This document shows, piece after piece, positions 35,461-47,955 of a DNA stretch of 64,000 nt. Position numbers and translations under genes: made by a program. This stretch comes from Kuschelorhynchus macadamiae (Eukaryota > Arthropoda > Insecta > Coleoptera > Curculionidae), in contig JAUTXW010002190.1 in assembly GCA_030620095.1 (NCBI GenBank), forward strand, positions 124,001 through 188,000, read 5' to 3'. How positions within the stretch are numbered: the stretch's first letter is position 1; each line of letters opens with the position of its first letter. The notes beneath the pieces were generated by a model, which worked only from the letters and a program-made list of their open reading frames with translations, was not told the origin of the DNA and ran no database searches.

Positions 35461-36059
35461 TTAGGGTAGCCGAGTTCAGAGATACATATTAGTATACGTC
35501 TATAATGCACTGTTTCGGATTTTTGGGCATTTATCTTCAGTTTTGTATCTATTTTCAAATTATTGGTATTAAAGTAGTTTTAAAGTTTTAAAAATTTTGC
35601 TGTAGACAGAAAACATATAGAAATCTATTTTATTTATAGTCTTATTCTCACGTTTTAAGACTTAAAAAGTTACGACGTTGTCATATTTCGCGTAACGCAA
35701 TTTTCTAAATACCAGCCTTTGTATGTTATTTTAAATTTAAATACAATATTAGACAGCAATTTCAATGATATATATAATAATATGGGTCTGCGACTCATCG
35801 TGTAAATTTAAATTCAAATGGTATATTACCAACGATTACAATATGATATATAGGATCGTCACTAGATGGTATATATAAATAATACAGAAAATATGTACAA
35901 GAAACATAGAAGAATAAACATAGAAAAATAAAAAGATCAACTAACAGTTATAGTATTTGTTAACACAAAAATGGTAGAAAGGGCAAATAATACAAACTTT
36001 GTAGATGCAAAATTGTAGCTAAAAAAAAAATAAAAACAAAAATAATACATGTGCTAGGT
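35461..36059. other. No recognisable gene
   Basis: AT-rich, unassigned. Confidence 0.4.
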
Positions 36060-36930
36060 TTTGTGGGCTTCACTAGGATCTTGATTGAAAATATACATCA
36101 AGCGAGTAAAAAGGATTTTCGTTCACGAATATTTTTTTATTCTGAATAGTTTCAATTCTTTGAGATAGATGCCTAAATATCTTAATGCACATTTACCGCA
36201 GACTCTTTTCAAGTGGGATTATGGAGAGGATCTGAAGGTTTCCTCCTCTATCTCGTCTGTATTTCGTTATTGTGTGCCTCATTCGCGGGAAAAAGTCCCC
36301 TGTTTCACATTATATACTTCACAGTATTAAACATATACAAAGACAAAACTGTGATGATTTTTAATGTCTTAAAAAGTAGTGTGCAATGTTGTAGAAAGCT
36401 TGCCTTTGCAATGATTCTAACGATTTTCTTTGAAGTATACGTAAACGTTCAACATGTATGGAAGATCCCTAGAAGATAATTTCATACCCTAATCTACTTT
36501 TGACATACGCATTATGAAATATGATCAGTATTCTTTGACCGACAGTATATCTTAAATTATATAATGCATAATGGATAGTTAGTTTTGCCAGCCAAATTCT
36601 CAATATGAAATTTCCAAGTTAGGTGATTATCGATATTTAAGCCCAGAAAGAAAATTTTGTTAGTAACTAAAAATGATTTATTTTGAAGTTTCACTAATGG
36701 ACATCGCGTGTCAATTCGTTTGTTGTGAGTAGTATGTTCCATACTCCATCCTGAGTGATTTACCGTTTAGGACTAGTCCATTTTTAACACACCATAGATT
36801 CATAAACTTAGCAGCACGATTGCAGAATCGAGCATAGCTACTTTCACTAAAAAGACTAAATAAACATGGGCATATCATCTGCATGTTGAATCACACTTCC
36901 ATGACATTTACTATTTTCACTACAAACATT
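36060..36930 (-). pseudogene. LINE reverse transcriptase C-terminal half
   Basis: Read on the minus strand in order: VIQHADDMPMF, a diverged YADD catalytic box near 36885; FLGLNIDNHLTWKFHIENL, the thumb-region motif (36600-36660); KKIVRIIAKASFLQHCTLL; and near the end NVHLKIFRHLSQRI and NPFYSLDVYF. The order matches the end of Jockey/CR1-type reverse transcriptases without an RNase H domain. Several stops and frame changes interrupt it. The rest of the LINE is missing upstream. Confidence 0.72.
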
Positions 36931-39544
36931 CGTAAAATCTTTGCTAAGACTTTAATCACCTTTAAAACTTAACTGATTTCTTCATAACAATGATTTCATT
37001 TGTATAATTTAAAAAAAAACACAATATTTGCACATTAATAGTTGTTAAAGTGATGCTTTATTTAACTTTTTGTTTTTCTTTATGATCATTATCTTTATTA
37101 AAAATGTGTTAATTATAATCAGTAAAAGATGAATACTTTGAATTTTTATTTAGTTGTTAACTCCCTGCACATCAAAAAACTTTTGTGATTATATATTTTA
37201 ATTCACATGTTTTTGCCTAACATAGCTCCATAGGGAATCTTATTAAAGTGTTTTTAAATTAAATTTTTATTAAATATTCTTTAAATCTACGGTTAATTAT
37301 GATACAAACAAAATGAATTAATATGCACAAAAAGTATAAACAGCTATTAAATAATAAATGAAGCTATAACAATTTTTGCTCGTTTCCCCCATTCTGACCA
37401 ATACTTTTGTGGACATTTTTAGTTATAGAGACTACACATATACACGCATACAGAACTACAATAGATCCGTCTTTTTTGAAGTCAAAAACTAATGGTTTCA
37501 AACTTATAACTATAAGCCAGACATTTATGGGCTAAGAATTAAAATATGTTTTGCCTTTTGCCCCAGGCCAATATTTGTTTGCAAATTTTTATTTTCATCT
37601 TCTGGCTTTTAACCTGAAATTTTACCATACAAAAGAATCACAATACTGAGGATAGGGATGAACCAAATTAATATTTTATAGTGAGCTTTATTTTACCAAT
37701 TATATTAAGAATGACAGAAAAAATGTAATTTTCATATGTCTATTCGTTTATGATAGTAAATTTATTATTGTATATCTCCTTCCTAGTTGTTAGTTTCCAA
37801 TATTATTGTTATTATTAAATTACACTTTGTGTTGCATCTGTTGTTTTATTGAATATTGACGGTGTCTGTAAAAGAATCAAACATAGGAGAGCAGAGTGAA
37901 TTCTTTATATTATTGTTGTGCATTGTCGGGATAATCATCATGAAAATAAAAATCAATCCTTTAATTATTTTTATTTATAATATATTCTGTGAGATGTAGA
38001 GTAGATTTTTTCATGTTATCTGCAACACAGAGTGTAAAAGTGGGGCCGATCTATATATCTTTTGAAACAATACAAAAAATTACCTCTAAAAGTTGTGGGG
38101 ATTGGAAAAAATAATATTATAAAATAGTATTCCTAAAATCTTATTTCAGAAGCTTGAGTGTTTGCAAAACGTGATTAATTTTTAGGGCAAAGCTTAAGCA
38201 AATATGATGAGATAAAAAATAAATAGTTTCAATAAAAGATACTAACCATACAAAAACGAATCCCTAATATTCCAAGCGCAGTAACGTTCGTTGCCCAAAG
38301 GCAATAATTCTATAATTTCTATAAAATTCTTTTAAGTTTTTCTTATCTTTTTGTGAAACTATTCTGCAAGCAATAAAAATGCATATTTCAACTTAAAATG
38401 TTGACTATTGACTTATTAAAAACTTTTTTTTGAAAATCTACACATGTGGCAACAACGCCGATTCCATCATTGGGTGCATAATACCTCTTACACTACTGTA
38501 TCAAATTTGGTTTAGTTCGGCCCAAGAAATTAGGGAGATTTTAAGTCTATTCCAGACTTTTTACACGCCTTGTATAAATATCAATTTATGTATGTATACT
38601 GTTTCTTATTGGAGCGTCCGTTGTCACAAATATTTTCTTATTCTCTTTAAATATTATGGGTTCCGTTATTTTTTTTATTCACGCTTTCAACACTTCAGAA
38701 ATCGTCCAATATGTCTCTTATTTCAGTTAAAATATTCATCAAGCAGGAAACCTAAAGGAAATTAAAAGATATTTTAAACGCGATATTACTTAAATTCTTG
38801 TCATTTAACATTCCTGAAGGGACGCTTTGAACCCTAAGGGAATTAATCTATCACCATCAGAATCATTTGTCTTTCCCGTCGTATTTCTTCAGGGGATTCA
38901 GGTATAAATATTGAACAATAAGTTCTTTGTTCTCAGATAAAAAATGTAGGTATTTTTTTATAAATTCCAAAAAAAAATTAATTTCTAATTTTCTAAATTG
39001 TAGTAAGCTGTATTTAATTTATGTTTCGTTAAATATTGAACATTTTTCAATTTCAAAAACAGCATATCTTAAGAATTCTATACTAAGTAATTTAAATATC
39101 CTAATAACTTTTTTCGACTTTCATCTGTTTCATTTAAATATTTTGTAAAGTGCTCTCAGTAATTCTCATTAAAAGTAAATAATTAACTTTGGATAATATA
39201 GCGATTGAGTGAAATTATTGATAATAATAAAACACTCAGCACCTTAACACTATTTATAGTTTTATGGTATTTCACTAAAAACATAATACATTGTAAGTAA
39301 GTATGTACAAAATAATTAAAGTATTGCCTTGAAACAAAATCAATGGGGCCAGTCAGTCTAAGTTCAGTAAAACATAGCGTGTAATTCGGTAAGAAATTTA
39401 TAGTAATTTAATTTCTTTTGGGTGTTTCAGTTTCTTAATATCAATTACTATTTTCTAAATCTAGTCTAAAAAGTAATTAGTCACTTTCTTTAAGATATCT
39501 ACGTAATTCATTTGGAGAGTGTTTCTTGTTATTATACACCATAA
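36931..39544. other. No recognisable gene
   Basis: AT-rich. Plus-strand open stretches at 38430-38765 and 38927-39148 have low-complexity translations without a family I can name. Confidence 0.4.
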
Positions 39545-39770
39545 TCGATGTACTTCATAACTTATACTTAAACAACTTTTGTTTTTTTTTTCCTGCAACA
39601 TTTCTTCAGTAATAAGGAATACAGAATTTTATTTATTTTATTCAAATAATTATTATTTTTATATTTTGCCTTGTTATTGTGAAAAATTCTGGGATTGCAA
39701 CCTAAAAGTTTACTCGGAGACTGCTCGTTTATTATCATTCACCAAAATAAGTTCTGTTCAGAGAAAAATG
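39545..39770 (+). repeat. Dispersed repeat, copy 1
   Basis: Shares 'tattcaaataattattatt', 'gggattgcaacctaaaagtt' and 'gactgctcgtttatt' with copies at 43545-43790 and 44160-44445. Confidence 0.6.
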
Positions 39771-39859
39771 GTACACCTAATTTATATAAAGATATTTTTT
39801 ACATGTGTGGATAAATATAAAAATACCTAGTCAACTATTCGTAGTTGAAAAAGCCCAGA

Positions 39860-40581
39860 TAACTACCAGAATAGAAGAAGTTTGATCTATTCGTGCCCTA
39901 GCAGAGCGACACAGGAAAAGTAAATCGACCATTTTAATAATCAAAAATCGTTTAGTTAGAGGAAACATTAGAAAGGAAAGCAGCTCATACGTCACCTGAG
40001 ACAAAATTCTTTTGCAGCGCCTAGGGGTGCTGTGAATGCCACAGGATTTGCTGGATCGCAGCCCATAGCCAGTAGGAGGATTAGCAATTCAGAATTAAAA
40101 AATCGAGTAACTGCAAAAAAATTGTTGCTGACGGAAGAGTGAAAATAGGGAAGGCTAATCTTTGCTTTCTTGAACTACGTATACTTTCAGCCACAATTTT
40201 GGAACAGGATCGTGTTCACCGATGAAAAGACTTTTCAATCCACCTATAACGGCCAAATTCGTGTATACTGGCGAGACAACAGCAGATTTCAAAAAAAATA
40301 TATACGAGCGGCTCAGCTTTCTGTTAATGTTGGTTGAGCGTATGTTATATATTTTGAAACATATAGTCCATGCTGCCAATAATAAAAGAGAGTGGTTTCA
40401 GAATAATAATGTGGAAATATTGCATTGGCTTTCTTACAGTACGGATATGAATCCGATAGAGAACATTTTGCGATTGATAGTGAAAAAAATATATAGACAT
40501 AACTTTAGGCCTCTAAATTTTGATGAACTGTGGGAAACAATCCATCAGTGCTGGGGAGAACTTGATCCCAATCTTTTTTGA
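39860..40581 (+). pseudogene. Tc1-like transposase relic (DD34E group)
   Basis: The first catalytic block reads FTDEKTFQSTYNGQIRVYW (aspartate codon at 40221-40223). The last block reads MNPIENILRLIVKKIYRH (glutamate codon at 40459-40461), and the frame ends ELDPNLF then TGA at 40579-40581. The first and last blocks lie in different frames. The middle block that should carry the second aspartate is degraded. IEN in the last block marks the Tc1 rather than mariner type. No terminal repeats were identified. Confidence 0.75.
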
Positions 40582-41160
40582 ACATAATTAACTCAATGCC
40601 CAACAGACTGATCAACTAATCCACAAAGAAGGCGTTATGATAAAATATTAATTTTTGTATGTCTTGTTGATTGTTTTAGTGTTTTTCTCAATGATGTTAA
40701 ATTTTGTTCTTGTTTATATAAAATTATATCGTACAGGGTTTTCCCGTATATTTTTCCACCCACCTAGAGAGTTTATTTGAATAGATACGGAAATGTCGTA
40801 AGCACAAAAGTTGTTGGGTTTTTTATGAATATTTAGAATATCATATCATTAGGGCGAAAATATTATTGAAAATGTCAAATTTTGACAGGTTGTCAGTTTT
40901 TTTAAATGAAACATCCTGTATATTAAATCATATTCCTGAAGATCTTTTTTTTCTAATATCAAATATATATATACTTTTAATATATTCTGTCAATTAGTTT
41001 TGGATATATAAGCGTTTAAACATTAAAGAAATGGTAAGGTAATTTGTGCTAAAACATAGTGAGCCATGGTCAAGACAATTGCAAAGAACGACGCCTTTTT
41101 GACGTTTACCGGTCAGAAGTATCTATTTACGAGAATTTTTAATATCTAATACGTTGGACG

Positions 41161-41394
41161 ATGGATTATTCGGAAGAAGAGAAACTCGACATGATAGAAT
41201 TATTTTATTTACATGGTAAAAATGCATCGATAGCTCGTAACGAATATCATAGACGGTTCCCAGATAGACCAACACCAACTCGTAGCATAATATTAAACAT
41301 CGTTAAACAATTGAATGAAACAAAAACACTTAAGCGAAAAGTTAGAATAGTGGAAAGAAACAATACCATAAAAAATCAATAATATAAAGTAGGT
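41161..41394 (+). pseudogene. Inverted copy of transposase N-terminus (left arm)
   Basis: Opens MDYSEEEKLDMIELFYLHGK and continues through the helix-turn-helix region to about codon 73 before a stop. It matches the minus-strand N-terminus starting at 41854 but extends past that copy's deletion point, so it preserves sequence the main gene has lost (NETKTLKRK onward). It lies in a DUF4817-type domain with no catalytic part. Confidence 0.85.
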
Positions 41395-41410
41395 AAATAA
41401 TAATATTAGC

Positions 41411-41854
41411 TTAAAGAACTAAGTTTTGGTTTTCTATATAGCCTCCTTGGTTTATAATGCATTTCCGAATATTTCTTCTAAATTTTCTGGGTATGGATGC
41501 GTAGATAAAATGAGGTGATTGGGTGTTTAAATCGTCGATTTTTGAACTATATTTGGCTTTAAAGCTTGGATGGTTCTTGGCCTATTGTGGTATATCTTGT
41601 TTTTTAGATAACCCCACAAAAATATGTCCAATGGAGAGAGATCGGGACTGTTTACTGGCCATCTTAATGGTCCATGTCTTCCAATCCAAAATGGATACCT
41701 GTCATTGTTTAACGATGTTTAATATTATGCTACGAGTTGGTGTTGGTCTATCTGGCAACCGTCTATGATATTCATTACGAGCTATCGATGCATTTTTACC
41801 ATGTAAATAAAATAATTCTATCATGTCGAGTTTCTCTTCTTCCGAATAACCCAT
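41411..41854 (-). pseudogene. Mariner-like transposase, internal deletion
   Basis: The N-terminal ~45 codons (MGYSEEEKLDMIELFYLHGK to LNIVKQ) are joined almost directly to the C-terminal part: YPFWIGRHGPLRWPVNSPDL, then SPLDIFLWGYLKNKIYH, ending IINQGGYIENQNLVL at the stop 41411-41413. The third catalytic aspartate (SPLD) is present; the first two acidic blocks, about 190 residues, are deleted. Frame shifts occur at the junction and within the C-terminal part. The element's arms remain intact. Confidence 0.85.
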
Positions 41855-42300
41855 CGTCCAACGTATTAGATATTAAAAATTCTCGTAAATAGATACTTCT
41901 GACCGGTAAACGTCAAAAAGGCATCGTTCATTGCAATTGTCTTGACCATGGCTCACTATGTTTTAGCGCAAATTACCATTACATTACATTTCTTTAATGT
42001 TTAAACGCTTATATATCCAAAACTAATTGGCAGAATATATTAAAAGTTTAAAAGTATATATATTTAAAATTAGAAAAAAAAAGATCTTCAACAATATGAT
42101 TTATTATACAGGGTGTTTCATTTAAAAAAACGTACTTATGATATAATATTCTAAATCTTCATAAAAAACCCAAAAACTTTTGTGTTTACGATATTTCCGT
42201 ATCTATTCAAATAAACTCTCTAGGTGGGTGGAAAAATATACGGGAAAACCCTGTACATTTGCTTTAAATCTCGCTATATATTTATCTCCTCATCACCAAT

Positions 42301-42360
42301 CAGGGCCGTTCTTATGGGCATGCACAAAGGCGAACGATTCTTGAAGCGGCCAAAATAAGG
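42301..42360. mobile_element. Solo hAT terminus related to 52338-56060
   Basis: 'cagggccgttcttatgggca' followed by 'tgcacaaaggcg' matches the ends of the intact hAT element. No opposite end was found nearby. Confidence 0.6.
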
Positions 42361-42426
42361 TAAAATTTGCGAATTAAATATTTTTGTCGGTTGTTAAATT
42401 AACTATACATTTTAAAAGTGGTTTAA

Positions 42427-42538
42427 ATCAAAATACAAGAGTTCTAACCACACTACACCACAACTTGTTACGTTCTGGACGCGCGTCCAGAACGTAACAA
42501 GTTGTGCTGTAGTGTGATTAGAGCTCTTGTATTTTGAT
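42427..42538. repeat. 112 bp spacer-free palindrome
   Basis: Two 56 bp arms meet at 'gcgc' with no loop. For example 'aacttgttacgttctggacg' is mirrored as 'cgtccagaacgtaacaagtt'. I count three mismatches in all. No gene or known terminal motif is inside. Confidence 0.9.
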
Positions 42539-43544
42539 CTATCTTCCACCACAGGTTCCAGTGTAAGGACTTAAAAGTGGTTTGTTTTTTAAAAGTAGGT
42601 TTATTTATTAGACAAACAGATAGTTTCTTAATTTTTGACTCCAGAATCAAAATTAAAAAATATTTCTTGATATATCTATCTATACCTATGTAATACATAA
42701 AAAATTATATTTCTGAAATCGTTTATTTTTGGCATGAATGGTTTTTTGTGATATAGGTGAAAGATAAGAAAATATATTTTTGAAATTGCCACTAAAGGGA
42801 TTAACTATGTTTTTACTGTTTCACAATACCTTTTGAATGGGATCTTAGGACAGTTCTTCGGTCAATGACGTACAAAAAAAATAACCGAAAACCCGCCTTC
42901 TGGATTTTTCATTTCTCTTAATAAAATAAAAAATGGCGAAATGTGTTTTCATTTTTTGTACAACATATATTGCACGAAATGTGAATCATTTCTTCCTTAA
43001 AAGATTTAATCCTAAAATAATTTTTTTATTAAGGGGGGTACCTACCAATTCCTTTGCCAATGGCTTTTAAACATAATTATTTAGAAACAATTTCCGTAAT
43101 ATTCGAAATTCCACCTTTAAGGGCGTAATAAAATAATTTATTCTTCTTACAATCTCTTTCTAATAAATGCGTTTTTAAACGAGTCTTTCGTCTACGGCTT
43201 TCAAAAATATTTATTTAAAAATTTTTGAATTTTTTGAAATTCTGTCCTTAACTGGGTCAGATGTATGTTTACCTTTCAACAATACTTCTTTAAATACATT
43301 TTAAAGATTATTTTAAGATTCGTTCATCAATGACTTGATAATCTACCATTAAGGCCTGAAACCATTAATAAAATTGCAAGGTTAGAAAAATATTTTTTTA
43401 AGATTTTGTCGTTACATTACATTTTTCTTTTAAGAGTTACACTTGTATTTGTGTTTTAATAATATATAACTTACAATTTAATAAAATAGAGTACACATAG
43501 TACAAAAATATGTATTTTTGAATTGTACTGCATAACTTATAATT
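42539..43544. other. No recognisable gene
   Basis: AT-rich, unassigned. Confidence 0.4.
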
Positions 43545-43790
43545 ACCTAAACAATAATAAGTAGTCAGTTTAATTCATATTTTCTTGTCTTGTTCATTTC
43601 AAAAGTTACTTGTAGGTAGGTGTATTACCTTGTTTCTTTTCCTGCAACAGTATATTTATCTAACAATAAGGAATTCAGAATTGTATTTCTAAGTTTTATT
43701 TCTTTTATTCAAATAATTATTATATACCCTTGTTATTGGAAAAAATTCTCGGATTGCGAACCTAAAAGTTTACTTTAAGTTCATATTTGT
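43545..43790 (+). repeat. Dispersed repeat, copy 2
   Basis: Shares 'agtagtcagtttaattcata' and 'ttcctgcaacagtatattta' with copy 3 at 44160-44445, and 'tattcaaataattattata' with copy 1. Confidence 0.6.
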
Positions 43791-44159
43791 TTACAATTTT
43801 GTTTAAACTGGTACAAGAGCGAGACCTAAAGCTATACTTTTTGAGGGTTTCAATTGCCACAATTCAAATTAAGATTGGTTAGACCTTAAACAGTTTGAGA
43901 GTTGGTATTTGGTAAACATTTGCCTTTGGCCGATAACTGGAAATCGATACTTCAGTTGCTTTATATCAGTTTGACATCCAATTTTGTACAGGTATTTAAA
44001 ATAAAACTTCCAGATTAAACAGTGGGTGCCCGGAAGGACGTAACTATACCTGTAATCTTTATTATTTTGCATTTTACGAGAAAATTTAGTTTTTCATAAT
44101 GTTGGAAACTGTCTTAGATATACAAGTTGTCCAAAAATATAAAATCTAAATAACTAAGT

Positions 44160-44445
44160 TTTAATTACTTTATTCAAATAATTATTATTATTTATCTTTG
44201 TTATTGTAAAAAAACCTGGGATTGCGATCGAAAAGTTTAATCGGACACTGCTCGTTTGTTTTTATACACCAAAATGGATATATTTCATAACTTATACATA
44301 CTTAAACAAAAATAAGTAGTCAGTTTAATTCATATTTTCTCGTCTTGTTCAATTCAAAAGTTACTTGTAGATAGGTGTATTTTTTACCTTGTTTCTTTTC
44401 CTGCAACGGTATATTTATTTAATAATAAGGAATTCAGAATTTTAT
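44160..44445 (+). repeat. Dispersed repeat, copy 3
   Basis: Contains 'ttcctgcaacggtatattta' about 760 bp after its counterpart in copy 2. The order of blocks is rotated, suggesting a former tandem array. Confidence 0.6.
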
Positions 44446-44594
44446 ATTCGAAAATTATAAAAAGTACGACATGTTCATTACTTATAGCCAGTTCGACGAA
44501 ACGCCGATGAAGCTTTGGAACTATATTTAAACAGGTACTATTATAGATATTAATTTTTCTTATTCTAGTTAAATATCTAAAATATTCTTGTATA

Positions 44595-45418
44595 TATCCT
44601 GAAAGAAGGCAACCGGATAAAAGAATTTATTTAATAAAATCAAATTTAATTGAACATGGTTCGATTGTCAAACCTCGGCCTAAAACCTACGACAAAAAAA
44701 ATCGCGATATTGACGAGGTGAGTGTGTTGCCTTCGGTCTAAACAGTTCCAACTAATTCTTATCGAAAAATTGAAGCTTCTGTCGGCGTTGTTAAATCCAG
44801 GAATCAATAAAAAAAAACATAAGTTTAAACCATATAAATTTCATTGGGTACAAAACTTACATCCTGGTGAGGGAGAACGCCGTCTAGAGTATTTTAATTG
44901 GTATTTGCCAATGCAGGACATGGTCATTAATTTAGAAAGAACTGTTATATGGCCCGATGAGGCGCATTTTACCCGTTTTGGTATTTTGAACCGGCTTTGG
45001 TCTCAGGAAAATATGTTGTATTTCCACATGAAAGGCAAAACAGGCTTGGATTTAATGTTTCATGTTTCATTTTTAGAAGCCAAATTGTCTATAAAATCTA
45101 TGACGGCATCCTTACTGCAAATAAATACTTAGAGATTCTGGAAATAGTTGTGCCTGAAATAACCGAGGATGATCCTTTGGCGCGACTGCGATGATGATCT
45201 GTATTTGCAGCAAGACGGAGCTCTCGATCATAATGCTCAAATAGTGAGAGACTATCTAGACGCAAACTTTCAAGGCTACTGGATTGAAACTAATGGACCT
45301 GTAAAATGGCCACCCGATTTATCACTTCTGAATTTCTTTTTGTGGGGATACCTACTAAATAGAATTTATACGAGACAGTGTCAAACAATAGAAGAGTTGA
45401 AAAATGCTACTGAATAGA
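44595..45418 (+). pseudogene. Mariner-like transposase with lost third aspartate
   Basis: The reading begins inside the N-terminal domain (YPERRQPDKRIY, then SIVKPRPKTYDKKNRDIDE). It continues with PYKFHWVQNLHPGEGERRLE, the first catalytic block VIWPDEAHFTRFG (aspartate at 44955-44957), QIVYKIYDGILTANKYLEIL, and the second block YLQQDGALDHNAQIVRDYL (aspartate at 45214-45216). The third block has lost about three residues and its aspartate is asparagine (LSLLNFFLWGYL, codon 45331-45333). Frame shifts fall near 44740 and between 45030 and 45200. It is close to full length but lacks the 5' end. A terminus-like 'agggtgtttcatttaaaaaa' near 45834 may belong to its 3' arm. Confidence 0.82.
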
Positions 45419-47199
45419 ACTTCAGAGAGTTGCAGTGGCAGTCATTTTTTATTTCGAATGCCTTGAGGTGAATAGGCACTGGGTGCGAAACTTGTGTAAG
45501 ATATGAGAGCTAATAATTTGAAAACATTAATAAAAAAATTAGCTATTAATACTTTTAGATTCCTTTTTATTTGTTTAATTATATTTAGTTTTGTGCTAGG
45601 TTTTTAGCTTTTTAATAGAATTAATAGATACTGTACTAGTTGTAAGTAGTTGTAAATAATTTAAGTTGATAATAAGTAGGTATTAAAAAGTGAAAATTCA
45701 AATCCGTCTGGACCTACTAAGATTATTTTTAATATAGTGCTAATATTGCACTTAATATTGGAAATATGCATAGAGTGTCATATGTTTTTGAAAAGCTTTT
45801 TAAAAACAAAAACAAAATATTTTAAAATATATAGGGTGTTTCATTTAAAAAACCTAACTTTTGATCATATCATATGTACAGTCTAGTCACTTAAGGGCGT
45901 TCACTGTCCATATCTCGGAAATCCTTCATATTAGCCTCTTGAAAAAAAAATGTAACAAATATGGCCAAGAACAATTGACTGAAAATATTGTTAAGTTTTT
46001 AAATTAATTGACGCAAGGGGGCGCAGTTGCTAGGATGAACAATAAATTTTAAAAATTCTACAAAAACTCCCAGCAGTAGATACAACTTTTGTTACCTCAT
46101 TGGAAAGCTGACTTAATTACCTATCACTTTGGTTTTAAACTAATTGTCATATCGTCCTTATTAAAGTTGGGGGGAGCTGTCGACTTACGAAAGATTTAAA
46201 TTCCTATATCTGAAGCCTTTATCCGAATTGAATGAGCTTTGGCTTATTTATTCACACAATCCTTAGATTTTCACATATTGATTAAATGGTGATGTTTGTA
46301 ACAATTACATTACAATTCTTACAAGTTTTTTTTAAGTTTTAAATGGAAGGTTTAACTTTTCTTAAGCTAGCTATAAAGGGAAATTGTGGCGAAAACCGCA
46401 CATTAATATCTTTATTAGATTTTATGCTATTGCTAACTAAGTATATTAATAGGTATTGTGGGCGAAATCATTAATAACGAGAATATCATTATCGTTAAGT
46501 TAAATTAAATTTTCTAAGAGCGTCTCTGGACCCTTGCTGTTAGGGGAGTAGGGCACTAAAAAAATCCTGCTTATGTGTTACACTAATTTCGGTATAGATG
46601 CCAGTTCTGCTTGTTGGTAATTGTGTCTCGTAAATTGCCCATTTGCCAACTCAACCATAATTTAACCAACTGCTTAATATGTATATTGGGGTTGTGATCG
46701 TCACGTCTTCTAGCAGTTCTGCTAAATCCTTATAATGAATAAATTCCCATAAACTGTATATCAAAGGTAGAAGTTGAAAAAACTGTTTCACTGACTTTTT
46801 GAAGGGTAAATCCATGCATCCTAAAAAACGGAAAAAATTTTGATTTAAGAATTTTTAGTTTTCTTTGTTATCTAGTTACCTATGAAGTGCGTTTTTTGTT
46901 ATTTACTTGTAATTTTGAGTTACTTTTACTGTTATGTTGATATTGCTTTCGCTTGTCGTCTAAACACTCTCCAAACTTCGATTCAAACTCAAAAGTGAGT
47001 TGTCCTTTTCCAAAACTCGTCTTGTCACTTTTGAAAGCCTTTAGGATAATCGAAAAAAACGTTCTGTATGTTTCGCTTTTCACGAAAATCTTCAAATATT
47101 GTTCTGCATTTCTAGAGATTATTGAGTTTATGTTTTTGTTAATAAAAATCACTGACACTTCAGCTATTTTTGAAAAAATAGCTCTTAAAAAACAAAAAA
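45419..47199. other. No recognisable gene
   Basis: AT-rich. Open stretches at 46880-47225 lie on both strands, and neither gives a family I can name. Confidence 0.4.
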
Positions 47200-47358
47200 A
47201 AGCTAGTTTTGGAATTGTATGCTAAATAAAACGAGTTCTGGAATTGTATCGTATCAATTATGAAAGGTTTGGAACTGCCTAAAAAATTTTCATTAGGTAT
47301 GGTTATCAAAGTAAGACTAGGTTTATTACTCAGAACAATATCAACATTAAAGTTTTTC

Positions 47359-47955
47359 TCATACTAGTAATTCTTCCACTTCCGGAAATTCAGTAGCTGC
47401 CCCATTTTCATCAACGTATTCTCGCATCTTCAATTTCAGGGCTTTCATGTGTGTTATTTCCATTTTGAATCACTTGCACGTAATACTTACGCAAAAGGAT
47501 TTTTTTTCCAATCTACTCCAAAATGAAGTGTTAACAACTTATTAACATTTTTTAGTTTTTCACGCTTGAAATTTTTTTCACACTTAATTTTTTTTGGTCC
47601 AATGGAAAGTGCAGATTTTCCTATTCTCAAAATGCTATCATCTGTACCACAATCGTTTTTATAATAGTATTCACCCCTTAATGTAAAAGCTTCTGCACTA
47701 TTGCCAGATAGTGTACAAAACATTTGGTTGGAGGGAACGTGTGCCAGCTTTAAAGACCTTTAAAAGTCTTTTCAGATATTTCTTTCCAATCTGCGATGGT
47801 AATATCTCTGGAAAGTTGCCACAAAATACCAAACCTTGAGAATATTTTGATATATTCCTCTGGCTGTATTCCTCTTTATTTACCACACGTTCAGTATTAC
47901 CAAATACTCTGTCTGGGGAAATGAAAGAGTGTCCTGGTACCGGGAATATTAGAAC
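47359..47955 (-). pseudogene. DUF7869-like transposon protein, C-terminal part
   Basis: The minus strand reads VPGHSFISPDRVFGNTERV, then NISKYSQGLVFCGN, DWKEISEKTFKGL (adjacent frame), FCTLSGNSAEAFTLRGEYYY and INPPK-like text (SIGPKKIKCEKNFKREKLKN), then LLTLHFGVDW. The GHSFxxPDRVFG start and the order of blocks match the C-terminal region of DUF7869 proteins, which I recall as transposon-borne in insects. There are at least two frame breaks. A last open piece ends TEFPEVEELLV at 47359. An apparent 18 bp gap with GT..AG ends (~47474-47491) is too short for an intron. Confidence 0.5.

Larger units (their letters stand above)
40734..42253 (-). mobile_element. Internally deleted mariner-like element, palindromic
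   Basis: It is 1520 bp long between TA dinucleotides (40732-40733 and 42254-42255). The ends 'cagggttttcccgtatattt' are perfect inverted repeats. The arms extend over 400 bp and continue into the transposase start codon on both sides. The gene is on the minus strand; the left arm carries an inverted copy of its 5' end. The central part of the transposase is missing, so it could move only with outside help. Confidence 0.9.

Noticed and set aside
36213..36479. Plus-strand 88-codon frame at 36.2 kb
   Set aside because: It is antisense to the LINE reverse transcriptase relic at 36060-36930, whose minus-strand motifs are much clearer.
38430..39148. Plus-strand open frames of 111 and 73 codons
   Set aside because: AT-driven composition, many Phe/Ile/Tyr/Asn residues and no recognisable motif; not distinguishable from chance.
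40222..40581. 119-codon frame taken as an intact protein
   Set aside because: Its first half is the wrong frame of a Tc1-like gene; the catalytic block FTDEKTF lies in another frame, so this is a pseudogene.
47474..47491. Possible intron with GT..AG ends in the DUF7869-like pseudogene
   Set aside because: It is 18 bp, far too short to be spliced, and the surrounding gene already has frame breaks.
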